This document shows, in pieces, positions 44,640-53,832 of a stretch of 64,000 nt of DNA (position 1 is the first letter of the stretch; the number at the start of each line of letters is the position of its first letter). The stretch comes from Cyclobacterium amurskyense (GTDB lineage Bacteria; Bacteroidota; Bacteroidia; Cytophagales; Cyclobacteriaceae), in the NCBI RefSeq assembly GCF_001050135.1, contig NZ_CP012040.1:4977001-5041000 (forward strand). Reading direction: 5' to 3'. The notes below the pieces were generated by a model. The model ran no database searches. It was not told the DNA's origin and saw only the letters and a list, made by a program, of their open reading frames with translations. The position numbers and the translations under genes were made by a program.

Positions 44640-45056
44640 TTATTGACTTTCTTTTAATTTCTCTTTAGCTTCTTTAATCACTGGATAAAGATCGTAGGTA
44701 GGATAGAACTCGGTAGAGAAGGCCCCCCAAACACTTTTTTCCACGGCTATGTTGAGGTTGCGGAGTTCGCTGGCAGGAATTTTAAGGGTTACCACCTGAC
44801 CTATTCCCATCATCACGTACCAATTGATTACGCGGGCGGAAGGAGGAGGAAAATTTTCTAAAAATCCATTCTTGTTACGGATTTCTCTCAACTCTTCAAT
44901 GTTTTTGTCCTGATGATGTTTCATCATGATGGTAATCATAATACTGTCTGAAGGAGTAGTGAGCGTATCGGTTTGTGCTTGGCTTAGACTGGGCAATAGG
45001 AGGAACAGCATAAGCAGCACAAGGCCCAATTTTGATTGAGTATTTAACAGCTTCAT
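44640..45056 (-). CDS. Small exported protein with possible dimeric alpha/beta-barrel domain
   Basis: The frame opens at an ATG at 45092, but the ATG at 45056 starts a standard signal peptide (MKLLNTQSKLGLVLLMLFLL, cleaved near SQAQ), so I prefer it; this gives 138 residues. The mature region (IMITIMMKHHQDKNIEELRE, FPPPSARVINWYVMMGIGQV, VTLKIPASELRNLNIAVEKS) suggests a ferredoxin-like dimeric alpha/beta-barrel of the muconolactone-isomerase style. It is an extracytoplasmic protein of unknown role. The gene is solitary. Confidence 0.65.
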   Translation of the reverse strand: MKLLNTQSKLGLVLLMLFLLLPSLSQAQTDTLTTPSDSIMITIMMKHHQDKNIEELREIRNKNGFLENFPPPSARVINWYVMMGIGQVVTLKIPASELRNLNIAVEKSVWGAFSTEFYPTYDLYPVIKEAKEKLKESQ

Positions 45057-45333
45057 TTTTTGGTGTAGGAGGAAGTGGTTCATGTTAGCCAATTTAGTTA
45101 AATACAGTGAATTTTGGATACAACCAATCCTGAAATAAAGTAATAGAATAAATCTTTCTTATTCAAAAGACCAGGGGAAATTAAAGATACAATCATCAAT
45201 GAGAATGCCCTGTTGCATTTCTGCTTTCAAATAGCAGACATTACGGAATAGGTGGTCTATTGCCTATTTATGTTTTAAGACATTTGAAGACTTTAAAAAA
45301 CGAGATGAACCCCCTAATTTTAAATCGGACGGA

Positions 45334-45744
45334 TTATGAGCAGTTGCCACAAATCCCTTGATAAACCATACTAACACTTAATGCCTTAAAACCGGCCGGA
45401 ATACTGGCCGCAGGGATTTTGGATTGTGTGAGGCAAAAAGTCTCATTGCATTTGATGCAATGGAAATGCGTATGTTGATCTTTAGGCTCGCATTCACAAC
45501 CTTCTTCACAAAGGGCGTATTTTACAGCTCCGGTACCATCTTCTATGCTGTGAATTAATTTTTTCTTTTCAAAAGTTTTGAGTGTTCGGTACAAGGTGGC
45601 TTTGTCTGCCCTGTCAAACTTACTTTCAAGGTCATTCAAACTTACTGCAACCGTGGATTCCACCAATTTCTTTAAAACCAAAAGCCTCATGGTCGTTGGT
45701 TTAATGCTTTTCTCTTCAAGTTTTACCTCTAATTCATTTTCCAT
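45334..45744 (-). CDS. Fur family transcriptional regulator
   Basis: The 136-residue protein has a winged helix with TTMRLLVLKKLVE and ATLYRTLKTFEKKKLIH, then the dimerisation part with metal-binding residues: CECEPKDQHTHFHCIKCNE and the C-terminal CGNC. This is the Fur/Zur/PerR superfamily. The cysteine-rich, histidine-rich pattern favours zinc as structural metal, but the sensed metal (iron, zinc or peroxide) cannot be assigned. It is a cytosolic repressor. Confidence 0.88.
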   Translation of the reverse strand: MENELEVKLEEKSIKPTTMRLLVLKKLVESTVAVSLNDLESKFDRADKATLYRTLKTFEKKKLIHSIEDGTGAVKYALCEEGCECEPKDQHTHFHCIKCNETFCLTQSKIPAASIPAGFKALSVSMVYQGICGNCS

Positions 45745-46045
45745 AGTTTCCTTTGGTTATTTTGACCTAAATAAGCCAAGCATTTTAATAAAATTCCTTC
45801 TCAGGTAAAATAGTTCCAGCCATACAGTTAAAAACTGTCCATTAAGGATTGAATTTAGCAAGGACTTTTCTAAATCCAATTGAAAAAAGCCTACACTAAA
45901 ATAGCTGCTTTACCAATCTTAATTTCCTTCCCTATTTATTAATGAATTATTATTAAATTAAAGCTTTAAAACCGATAAGAGGAGGCGCCTAGAGAGGCTT
46001 CTTTAAAAAAACCTATTCATTGCACTACTAATAAAATATTAACCC
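45745..46045. other. Intergenic spacer, nothing recognised
   Basis: The spacer between the divergent Fur-type and PPOX flavoprotein genes is A/T-rich. I see no gene, clear promoter pair or Fur-box-like palindrome. Confidence 0.5.
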
Positions 46046-46678
46046 ATGAAAGTTGAGTTTAAAAATCAGATAAATACTTTAGAAGAATTGAGAGAAATTC
46101 TTGGTTTCCCCAGAGAGTTAGTGCAAAAAAAGTCAATTAATTTTATTGACGGGCATTGCAAGAATTTTATCGCCAAATCTCCAATGTTGTTTCTAAGTAC
46201 AGCCAATAAAGATGGGAGCTGTGATGTTTCTCCCAGAGGTGACCCTGCAGGTTTTGTGGATGTGCTAAACGAGCAATACCTAGTTCTACCTGAAAGACCT
46301 GGGAATAAGCGATGTGATTCTATGGTGAATATTCTTTCTAACCCTCATATTGGGTTAATATTTATCATTCCGGGGCTCAAAGAAACCTTGCGGATAAATG
46401 GTAAAGCCATCTTAAGTCGAGACAAAGATTTACTTGAAAAATACCAGATTAATGGGAAATGTCCTGAAGTAGGGATCATTGTAGAAGTAGAGGAGTGTTA
46501 TATTCACTGTGCAAAAGCATTTTTAAGATCTAAATTATGGGAACCTGAGACATGGCTGGAAAAGGAACAATTACCAGTTGTGGCTAAAGTCTTGGCAGAC
46601 CATATTAACAGTGAAAATTTTTCATCCGAAGAAATAGCATCTGTTTTAAGTGAAAGTTATTTAAAAAGATTGTATTAA
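46046..46678 (+). CDS. PPOX-class FMN-dependent flavoprotein (MSMEG_1061-type)
   Basis: The 210-residue protein belongs to the split-barrel pyridoxamine-phosphate-oxidase-like flavoproteins. The motif SPMLFLSTANKDGSCDVSPR leads to DPAGFV, LPERPGNKRCDS (FMN-phosphate binding) and a long C-terminal insert (ECYIHCAKAFLRSKLW). This matches the MSMEG_1061 subgroup by layout and length. It likely reduces or oxidises a small substrate in the cytoplasm with FMN; the substrate is unknown. It is followed after 63 nt by a phosphoesterase gene on the same strand. Confidence 0.85.
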   Translation: MKVEFKNQINTLEELREILGFPRELVQKKSINFIDGHCKNFIAKSPMLFLSTANKDGSCDVSPRGDPAGFVDVLNEQYLVLPERPGNKRCDSMVNILSNPHIGLIFIIPGLKETLRINGKAILSRDKDLLEKYQINGKCPEVGIIVEVEECYIHCAKAFLRSKLWEPETWLEKEQLPVVAKVLADHINSENFSSEEIASVLSESYLKRLY

Positions 46679-46741
46679 GAGGTATACCCTATAATTTTAA
46701 CTTTAGAATTGAATTTTTAAACTGACAATTTATCCTAATTA

Positions 46742-47749
46742 ATGAAGCGTAGAAAATTTATAAATAAAATAGGAACAGGTTCATTACTTGCCTCCCTGCC
46801 ATTTACTTCAATGTCTTTTAAAGCCAATGCTGAAAGTAAGAAGAATACCCAAACATTGCGTTTTGGTTTGGTGGCCGATGTTCATAAAGATTTGATCCCA
46901 GACGCCAATGAGCGATTGGAGGAGTTTATTGACAAGGCCATCTCAAGAGAGGTGGACATGGTAATACAATTGGGTGACTTTTGTATGGGGGAGGATAAAA
47001 ACAAGGATTTTATGGGTATCTGGGAAACTTTCAAAGGGCCTAAATACCATGTGCTTGGTAACCATGATATGGATCGGAATTCAAAGCAGGAAATGTTGGA
47101 TTTTTGGGGTATGCCAAAGACTTATTATTCTTATGACCTAAAGGGAGTCCATTTTATTACCCTAGATGCTAATTTTTTGTTTCAAGATGGGAAATATATT
47201 GATTATCATAAAGCCAATTTTTACGTGGATAGTGCACTAAGAACTTACATTGATGACGAGCAGATTGAATGGTTTAAAGCAGACCTTGCTGCCACAAAAT
47301 TACCGACTATTGTACTTTCACACCAAAGTCTTTGGCACCATCAATGGGGAGTGAAAAATAGACTGAGAATTCAGGAGATAATGGAAGCTGAGGCAGATAA
47401 AGTCATTTGTTGTTTTAACGGTCACAATCACATCGATTTTCATAGGCACCTAAATGGCATAGATTATATTGAAATTAACAGTATGTCTTATCAGTGGATA
47501 GGAGAAAAATATACCAGTTTGGAGAGGTTTCCTAAAGCCCAATACGAAAGGTACCCAAACTTGCCACATATTGCTGCTTATAAAGATCCTCTATATGCTT
47601 TTGTGACAGTTGACCCAGTTGGTACGCTAACCGTGGAAGGTGTAAGAAGTCAATGGATCAAGCCCACACCTTATGAATTGGGAATGCCAGAAGGACAGTA
47701 CGGAAGTGTCTCTACTGCAGTAATATCGGACTATATGGTTAAGTTTTAA
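46742..47749 (+). CDS. Exported metallophosphoesterase
   Basis: The 335-residue protein begins with a Tat-like leader: KRRKFINKIG followed by a hydrophobic stretch (SLLASLPFT). The calcineurin-like domain has all binuclear metal motifs: DVH at residues ~44-46, GDF near 78-80, GNHD near 104-107, the SH of VLSHQ near 195 and GHNH near 229-232. It hydrolyses phosphoesters in the periplasm or at the surface. The gene may be in a unit with the flavoprotein gene. The substrate is unknown. Confidence 0.87.
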   Translation: MKRRKFINKIGTGSLLASLPFTSMSFKANAESKKNTQTLRFGLVADVHKDLIPDANERLEEFIDKAISREVDMVIQLGDFCMGEDKNKDFMGIWETFKGPKYHVLGNHDMDRNSKQEMLDFWGMPKTYYSYDLKGVHFITLDANFLFQDGKYIDYHKANFYVDSALRTYIDDEQIEWFKADLAATKLPTIVLSHQSLWHHQWGVKNRLRIQEIMEAEADKVICCFNGHNHIDFHRHLNGIDYIEINSMSYQWIGEKYTSLERFPKAQYERYPNLPHIAAYKDPLYAFVTVDPVGTLTVEGVRSQWIKPTPYELGMPEGQYGSVSTAVISDYMVKF

Positions 47750-47915
47750 CTTGAAATAGGCAATCAAATTTATATTACCTGTTGCGATTAATTCTTTGAA
47801 TAATGATCTATTTGGGCTGATAATAGTTAGAGAATCTTAATTAATAATCCCATCTAACCCTTTTATTCAATACAGAAATTCTTATAAATTAATGGAAGAT
47901 TAATCATTCCGATTA
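47750..47915. other. Spacer before the MITE-like copy 2
   Basis: This short A/T-rich spacer leads from the phosphoesterase stop to the repeat. No gene or terminator is seen. With the two repeats that follow it makes a 635-bp gene-free stretch before the dehydrogenase gene. Confidence 0.45.
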
Positions 47916-48133
47916 TTAAACCCGGATTATGTAATAGAATTTCTCCGCCCTGACATTGTCAGGGGTGAAGCCTGTCCCGTGTTTACGGGAAGTGTTGCAA
48001 TCGCAAGAAAATCAGGCTGTTTGGAGATTTTAGCATAGCACCGCTTTGGTGAAATTGAAAACAGCAACGAAGTGGCTGATTTTAAAGCGATTTCAGCACG
48101 TAATAGAATGTCTATTGCATATTTCGGGTTAAA
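47916..48133 (-). mobile_element. MITE-like 218-bp repeat, copy 2 (inverted)
   Basis: This is the reverse complement of copies 1 and 3, nearly identical over 218 bp. The ends read TTAAACCCGGATTATGTAAT and, at the right, ATGCATATTTCGGGTTAAA (with small differences). Interior hairpins are as in the other copies. It is immediately followed by a multi-hairpin composite repeat, so the two element families abut. No coding content. Confidence 0.65.
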
Positions 48134-48256
48134 GCCCCAAGGGGGCGAAATAACCTAGCCAAGGGTGTCAGCCCTTGGTAAAAAAATGATGAGCACTATA
48201 TGATTTTGGCGGTATTGTTGCTTTTATTCTGCAACAATGCTGACAAAATCTTAAGA
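48133..48256. repeat. Multi-hairpin composite repeat, copy P4
   Basis: The order is GCCCCAAGGGGGC at 48134, the CCAAGGGTGTCAGCCCTTGG hairpin at 48159-48178 and the long hairpin at 48202-48250 with arms GATTTTG ... GTATTGTTGC and GCAACAATGC ... CAAAATC. It is the same family as 35724-35853 and 55353-55690. Confidence 0.75.
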
Positions 48257-48384
48257 TTTAAAAGTTAATGGCGGGGTCTTCGCATTCGGATATAACGACC
48301 CGTAAAAAAGGCAATCGTTTTTAGGTTAATTAAATGGTGACAAATCAGAGCCGAAAGCGCCTTGATTTGCCACCATTGTATTTT

Positions 48385-51084
48385 TTATCTTGCGTAGATA
48401 TTTAATTTGCGCATGTTCCAAGGCTTTTCGCCTTCTTCCAAGCTTTCAATTTTCAGAAATTTGGCTTCGGTATTATTGTCCCAACTTACAGTGTTGGCTC
48501 CTTGGTTGCCTTTAGCCTGAGCTACTTCAATCCATTGTTTACCATCTAAGGAAACCATAACTTTGAATTTCCCAAGATTCATCTCATCCCTGGATTCAAA
48601 AGACAATTCCGTTAGTGCCGCCGCCTTTGGCAATTCAACCTGAAACCAACTGCCATTTTTTAGGTTTCCATCAGTTTTCCAGCCTTTAAAACCAAAGACA
48701 TAAGATGGATCTCTTGTAGAACCTACACCTTGTAAAGAGGTACTGCTTGCTGTTACCTTCCAGTTGTCTTGAGGGGCAAGTACTTTTGGTACTTCAGCTA
48801 ACAAGGCATCGTATTGGTAATTTCCATCCTTTTGTTCGGTATCTTTTCGAATTTTTGCTACATAGTCTGCTGATACAAAGCTTCCTGAATTACCAAAATC
48901 ATTTCTAATATAAGAGGCTACGGCAGCGATATACTGGTCATCATTGCTACTCATGGCAATCATTACCCCCTCGTATTCCTTGCCTTCTATTGCTCCGGTA
49001 AGTCCGTGTAAAAGTGTTTTTACAATGTATTCAGGATGACCTTGAACACGTGGTGAACCTGAGAATGCTGGTGCAATCAATTGACCACCGGCAGCTCCGG
49101 TAGGTGTTCCAAGTCCTTTTACACCGTGACAGGTTGCACAGTAGCTGTCAAAAATTGTTTTCCCCTGATTAAATAAAACCAGTTCCGCCGGAGTGTATTG
49201 GGTTTCGGCCAATTTTTTTTCTTCTGCGATATTTTCCAATAACTGTTTAGTGACCACTTGAACACCTTTGGCTTGGTTGGAGCGCTGAATTGCTTTGAGG
49301 GTCTCTTCAATTCCACTTACTTTTAATACATAGGCACTCTGAAGCGCTTGAATGACTACGGAAGGATCAGCATCCAAAGTCATTTCTTTGTAGGACTTTT
49401 CAAGGCTTTTTTCTCCGTATTTGTATAGGGTTTCACTGGCTCGTAGTCCTTGAATCCTGATATTTACACTCTTATCTCCCAAGAAAGACAATACGAGGTC
49501 CTTTTTAAGTAGGCCTAAACCCTCCAGTGTCCATAATGCATGGATTCTAGCCAGTTCATTGCTGGAACTTTTGGCCATTTTCACCAAATCAGCTTCAACA
49601 GAGTGGTCTTGTCTCAGAATTAAGAGTTGTTGTGCCTTGTCTCTCCACCATCCATTGGGATGTTCCAGGTGCTTGACAAGTTCAGCAGCACTTTCTTCAA
49701 ACATTTTGGGCTTGTTTTTGTCTCTAGACATTCCCTCATAGGTAACTCGCCAGATTCTTCCATTCTCTATGACATCGTCCATTTGGTACTGAAGGATTTT
49801 TGTACGCAAATAACTGCCGTCTTGGGTCCAGTTTCCTTCTTGAATAATTCCACGGTACATGTCCACGATATACATGGTGCCATCAGGGGCGGTAGCCATA
49901 TCTGTTGGTCTGAAAAATGGATCAGTAGATTGAATGAATTCTGATTCGATGTCCAAGTATTGGTTTTGAATAGAGGTGATTCCTTCTTTTTTATCCGAAT
50001 ATACCTGTCTTACTATTCTACCTACAGGTTCACCATAGAAATACTGATTAACCAATTCTTTTGGCAATCTGTCACCTCTGAAAACATCATTTCCAGCAGC
50101 ACCGGTTACATTATTCAGTGATCCGTCAGGTTTTGTTTCCCTCATTCCAGGTTCAAAATCTGCTAGCCTAACCAAACTGAAAGGAAGTCTAAAATCTTTT
50201 TGGAACTCCTCTTTAACATTAAAATTTCCATAAACAATGGGAAAGTTAAAGTTTCGGGGTACTCCACCGGCACCATCTTGAAACCAAACCTGTCCATAAT
50301 TGTCTTGAGTCACTCCCCATTGTCCATAAGGATTTCCAGTTGGTTCCTGAATTACCCCATCAGGAGTCCATCTAATTCTTTTCGAATTGTAGGTGCTGTA
50401 CATCCAATTGTCCATGGCCCAGGTAAGGAAACTGGTTTGGTGTTCCACATTTCCTGATCTACCAAGGCCAGAAGCAAACAATTCCTTTTTATCTGCTTTG
50501 CCATCATTGTCCGTATCGGTATATTTATAAACCTCATCTTCATTGGACTCCATAGATAGAATTGTACCCGGTCCAAATGGAACAACAAATCTCGGGAAAA
50601 CCAAGCTGTCTAAAAATACAACGCCTTCTTCATAAATGCCATCGTTGTCTTTGTCTTCCCATCTGGAAATACGACTTGTAGGTAATAATTCTCCAACTGC
50701 ATCAATGTCTTGCATGTAACTTCTTAACTCTAGCACATACATTCTTCCATTGCCATCAAATTGTATGGCTGCAGGCTCTTTGATTTGTGGCTCGGTAAGA
50801 ATCGGTGTCATGGAGTAACCAGGCTGGAGAACAAAGGTCTTTTGTTCTTCGCTGGCGGACAATGGAACTAAAGGCGGTAAAGGACTAAGGTCTATGCCTT
50901 TCCATCTTGGAGAAGTTAGATCGGCAGATTCGGGAATGGGAACTTCAGGATAGGGGGCTTGCATTCTACTTGGATCAAGCCTTTCTGTCGGAGAGATGTC
51001 GGTATAAGGTTTTTCCTGTTTACAACTGAAAAGAAAAACCAAAGCGACACTTAGACTATAAAATGATTTTACTGAAAAGTGCAT
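48385..51084 (-). CDS. PVC-type heme-binding dehydrogenase with F5/8-type C domain, 899 aa
   Basis: An SPII lipoprotein (lipobox VFLFSC, Cys near 21). Residues ~75-445 form a dehydrogenase-type propeller (PGYSMTPILTEPQIKEPAAI, FDGNGRMYVLELRSYM, APDGTMYIVDMYRG) with the Asp-rich loops KDNDGIYEEG and DTDNDGKAD. HEAT-type repeats follow (455-630), then a c-type cytochrome with heme site CATCH near residue 650 and its distal methionine region, then a discoidin-like (F5/8 type C) beta-sandwich at ~770-899 (WKVTASSTSLQGVGSTRDPS, FQVELPKAAALTELSF). It is thought to oxidise an extracytoplasmic sugar or alcohol and pass electrons to the heme domain. It is a single gene and a paralogue of the 29142-32732 product. 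Confidence 0.88.
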   Translation of the reverse strand: MHFSVKSFYSLSVALVFLFSCKQEKPYTDISPTERLDPSRMQAPYPEVPIPESADLTSPRWKGIDLSPLPPLVPLSASEEQKTFVLQPGYSMTPILTEPQIKEPAAIQFDGNGRMYVLELRSYMQDIDAVGELLPTSRISRWEDKDNDGIYEEGVVFLDSLVFPRFVVPFGPGTILSMESNEDEVYKYTDTDNDGKADKKELFASGLGRSGNVEHQTSFLTWAMDNWMYSTYNSKRIRWTPDGVIQEPTGNPYGQWGVTQDNYGQVWFQDGAGGVPRNFNFPIVYGNFNVKEEFQKDFRLPFSLVRLADFEPGMRETKPDGSLNNVTGAAGNDVFRGDRLPKELVNQYFYGEPVGRIVRQVYSDKKEGITSIQNQYLDIESEFIQSTDPFFRPTDMATAPDGTMYIVDMYRGIIQEGNWTQDGSYLRTKILQYQMDDVIENGRIWRVTYEGMSRDKNKPKMFEESAAELVKHLEHPNGWWRDKAQQLLILRQDHSVEADLVKMAKSSSNELARIHALWTLEGLGLLKKDLVLSFLGDKSVNIRIQGLRASETLYKYGEKSLEKSYKEMTLDADPSVVIQALQSAYVLKVSGIEETLKAIQRSNQAKGVQVVTKQLLENIAEEKKLAETQYTPAELVLFNQGKTIFDSYCATCHGVKGLGTPTGAAGGQLIAPAFSGSPRVQGHPEYIVKTLLHGLTGAIEGKEYEGVMIAMSSNDDQYIAAVASYIRNDFGNSGSFVSADYVAKIRKDTEQKDGNYQYDALLAEVPKVLAPQDNWKVTASSTSLQGVGSTRDPSYVFGFKGWKTDGNLKNGSWFQVELPKAAALTELSFESRDEMNLGKFKVMVSLDGKQWIEVAQAKGNQGANTVSWDNNTEAKFLKIESLEEGEKPWNMRKLNIYAR

Positions 51085-51419
51085 TAAAATTTAATTTACT
51101 ACACCTTGTTATTAAGGTGTAAAGGTTCTGGTGATATGGTCTTGTTATTTAAGATATATTGTTTCTAAATAAAATTAGAGGGACAAAGTATACTATTTTT
51201 TTAAATATATAGAGGATTAAAAAATAATTTTTTTATCGTTTTTTTCTTACTGGTAATAATTTCCTTTAAATTATGCCAAAATAAGCTGGTGTCCCAAAAT
51301 GATACTCGTACCGGAATTTGACATGGTTTCTTCGAGTTAAAACATTAAACTATTGTAAATGAGTAGACAATAGTCGGTTTTTCCAGTATTTATACCTAAT
51401 CAATCTTAGTTCTATTTTA
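51085..51419. other. Divergent intergenic region, nothing specific recognised
   Basis: This A/T-rich region lies between the divergent dehydrogenase and amidohydrolase genes. No clear promoter pair or operator palindrome was found. Confidence 0.45.
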
Positions 51420-52496
51420 ATGAAAAAATACCTATCTTTTATTATCGCGCTTACAATTTTTGTCTCTTGTACTGAAGACAATGCGTATTACTCCATGGAA
51501 GATTATACTAGGGTCAAAAAGACAGATGTTCACATCCATATAATGTCAGACAGGCCTTATTTCGTGGAAAAGGCCAAGGCTGATAATTTTCATTTGGTGA
51601 ATGTCGCTTTGGAGATTAATAAGGGTTGGGATGATGTTTATATCAAGTACAATTATGGAAAGATTCAACAGGAGCAAAACCCTGAAACTGTCGATTTGGT
51701 AACTTCTTTTGCCGTCTCTGATTTTGATGATCCTGTTTGGGAAGAAAAAGTAATTTCCTGGTTGGACAGCTGCTTTGATGAAGGAGCTGTAGGGGTTAAG
51801 GTTTGGAAGAATATTGGTATGGTATCAAGGGATACTACAGGAAATTTAATTGCGATCGACGATGCAAGGTTTGATCCTATTATAGCCCATATTCAGAAAA
51901 GGGGTAAAACCTTAATGGGACATCTTGGAGAACCTAAAAATTGCTGGTTACCTTTTGACGAAATGACGACCAATAATGATAGAAGTTATTTTAAAAAACA
52001 TCCTGAATATCATATGTACCTGCATCCTGAAATGCCTTCCCATGAGGATATTGTGGCCAGTCGTGATAGAATGTTAGAAAAGCATCCTGACCTTAGATTT
52101 TTAGGAGCACATATGGGAAGTTTGGAGTATAGCGTTGACGAATTGGCTGAAAGGTTTGAGAAGTTTCCAAATATGGCTATTGGGCTTGCAGCAAGAATGG
52201 GGCAAGTTTTTTACCAAACGGTTGAGGATAGAGAAAAAGTCAGAGACTTCTTTATTAAGTACCAAGACAGGATATTGTATGCAACTGATTTGGCTGATAA
52301 TGATAATATGAGCAAAGAAGACTTGGAGGCCAATATGGAGAGTGCCTGGAAAAGGGATTGGGAATATTTTGTAACAGACAACGTCATGGAGAGTGATTTA
52401 ATCAATTCATCCTTTCAGGGAATTAAATTGCCAAAGCAAGTTGTGGATAAGATATTTTATAAAAATGCCAATACCTGGTTTGCCATGAATCCTTAA
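51420..52496 (+). CDS. Lipoprotein amidohydrolase (TIM-barrel, metal-dependent)
   Basis: The 358-residue protein has an SPII signal (FVSC, Cys near 17). The amidohydrolase-2-like TIM barrel carries the metal motifs: DVHIHIMSD near residues 36-44, GHLGEP near 167-172, LGAHMGS near 225-231 and ATDLADND near 288-295. The N-terminal HxH pattern and the C-terminal Asp fit metal-dependent hydrolases or decarboxylases. It is located at the outer membrane, possibly acting on an imported or degraded small molecule. It is divergent from the heme dehydrogenase gene and 163 nt before the hydroxylase gene. Substrate unknown. Confidence 0.82.
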   Translation: MKKYLSFIIALTIFVSCTEDNAYYSMEDYTRVKKTDVHIHIMSDRPYFVEKAKADNFHLVNVALEINKGWDDVYIKYNYGKIQQEQNPETVDLVTSFAVSDFDDPVWEEKVISWLDSCFDEGAVGVKVWKNIGMVSRDTTGNLIAIDDARFDPIIAHIQKRGKTLMGHLGEPKNCWLPFDEMTTNNDRSYFKKHPEYHMYLHPEMPSHEDIVASRDRMLEKHPDLRFLGAHMGSLEYSVDELAERFEKFPNMAIGLAARMGQVFYQTVEDREKVRDFFIKYQDRILYATDLADNDNMSKEDLEANMESAWKRDWEYFVTDNVMESDLINSSFQGIKLPKQVVDKIFYKNANTWFAMNP

Positions 52497-52659
52497 AAGT
52501 TGATTTGGATTTAATTTCATGTATTTTAGAATCCTATTTACTATTTTAAAAACCAAATTTAACAAATACAGAACCCAAATGATGGTTATGGCTTGACTTA
52601 TTAATCAAAATAATAAGGCCAATCATAAACCAATAACCTAGATTATCTTATTATAACAA

Positions 52660-53655
52660 ATGGAGTTTTTTAACAATTTATTCAGTGAAATAACCGGGTT
52701 TTTAGGCATAAACCGATTAATGGAAATCTTAAGTTCTGGGGATTATGCAGCATTTAAAACCTATGATGGCATCACCTCATTGATTTTTCCAATCATTCCC
52801 TTGTTGGTTTTACTAGAACTGATTTTAAGTTTTGTTTACAAAAAACCACAAACCAAGGTTTATAAGGTCAATTTCTTGATTTATGTTTTTAATCGGATTG
52901 TGGGTAGATTTATCGCCATTGCCATGGTGGTTTTACTCATAGGCTTGTTAGAACCCTATGCGCTTTTCCATGCAGAACTTACCTGGTACTGGTTTATTTA
53001 TGGCTATATAGTTTGGGAGTTTGCGCATTTTCTGTACCATTATTGGGGGCACAAAGTCCGTTTGTTTTGGTGCCTGCATTCTACCCATCATGCACCTGAG
53101 AACATGAACCTTTCTGTTACTTATGCGCATTTCTTTCTGGAAGCGCCTTATGCTGACACCATTCGTACCGCAGTGTGTATACTAATGGGCGTTCCTCCTG
53201 AAATGTTGTTTGTGATTATGTTTATTGATGGTACTTATGGTGCCTTTATTCATGTCGGAGAAAATTTAATGAAGGACGGGAGAATGGGTTTTCTCAATAA
53301 GGTCATACTTACACCTTCCCACCACAGGGTGCATCATGCCAAAAACCCCTTATACATGGATACGAATTTCTGTAATTTATTGCTTATTTGGGACAAAATA
53401 TTTGGCACTTTTCAGGATGAGGACGATAAAATTGAAATAGAATATGGGATTACCAGAAAAATGGATTCAGGTAATTTTGTTGATGTTTACTTTGGAGAAT
53501 TTATAGCTCTTTATAGGGATGTAATCCATGCCCCAGGACTGAAGAATAAACTTTTATATATCGTCAAACCTCCCGGATGGCATCATTCTGGTGCATACCA
53601 AACTGCAAAACAAATAAGAAGGGATTTTATCGAAAACAATAATTTAAAAAAATAG
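52660..53655 (+). CDS. Fatty acid hydroxylase / sterol desaturase family membrane protein
   Basis: The 331-residue protein has about four to five hydrophobic helices and three histidine clusters of the di-iron hydroxylase family: HFLYHYWGHK near residues 122-131, LHSTHHAPE near 138-146, and HRVHHAKN near 221-228. Family enzymes hydroxylate or desaturate lipids, sterols or carotenoids in the membrane with oxygen and a di-iron centre. It carries a C-terminal hydrophilic tail. It is a solitary gene on the strand of the amidohydrolase; the lipid substrate is unknown. Confidence 0.9.
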   Translation: MEFFNNLFSEITGFLGINRLMEILSSGDYAAFKTYDGITSLIFPIIPLLVLLELILSFVYKKPQTKVYKVNFLIYVFNRIVGRFIAIAMVVLLIGLLEPYALFHAELTWYWFIYGYIVWEFAHFLYHYWGHKVRLFWCLHSTHHAPENMNLSVTYAHFFLEAPYADTIRTAVCILMGVPPEMLFVIMFIDGTYGAFIHVGENLMKDGRMGFLNKVILTPSHHRVHHAKNPLYMDTNFCNLLLIWDKIFGTFQDEDDKIEIEYGITRKMDSGNFVDVYFGEFIALYRDVIHAPGLKNKLLYIVKPPGWHHSGAYQTAKQIRRDFIENNNLKK

Positions 53656-53832
53656 TTTTTACATGAAATGCCAGTTGATTTTACCATGAAAAGATCCCTT
53701 TAATTTTTGCACTTAAGGATCATCTAAAATTCGAATACTGGTTTTTACTGTATTTTATCTACGAATTGAAGCTATAGCGGACAATTCAATATTAGTCTCT
53801 TAACCTAATCATAACTTAAAACCTATACAATT

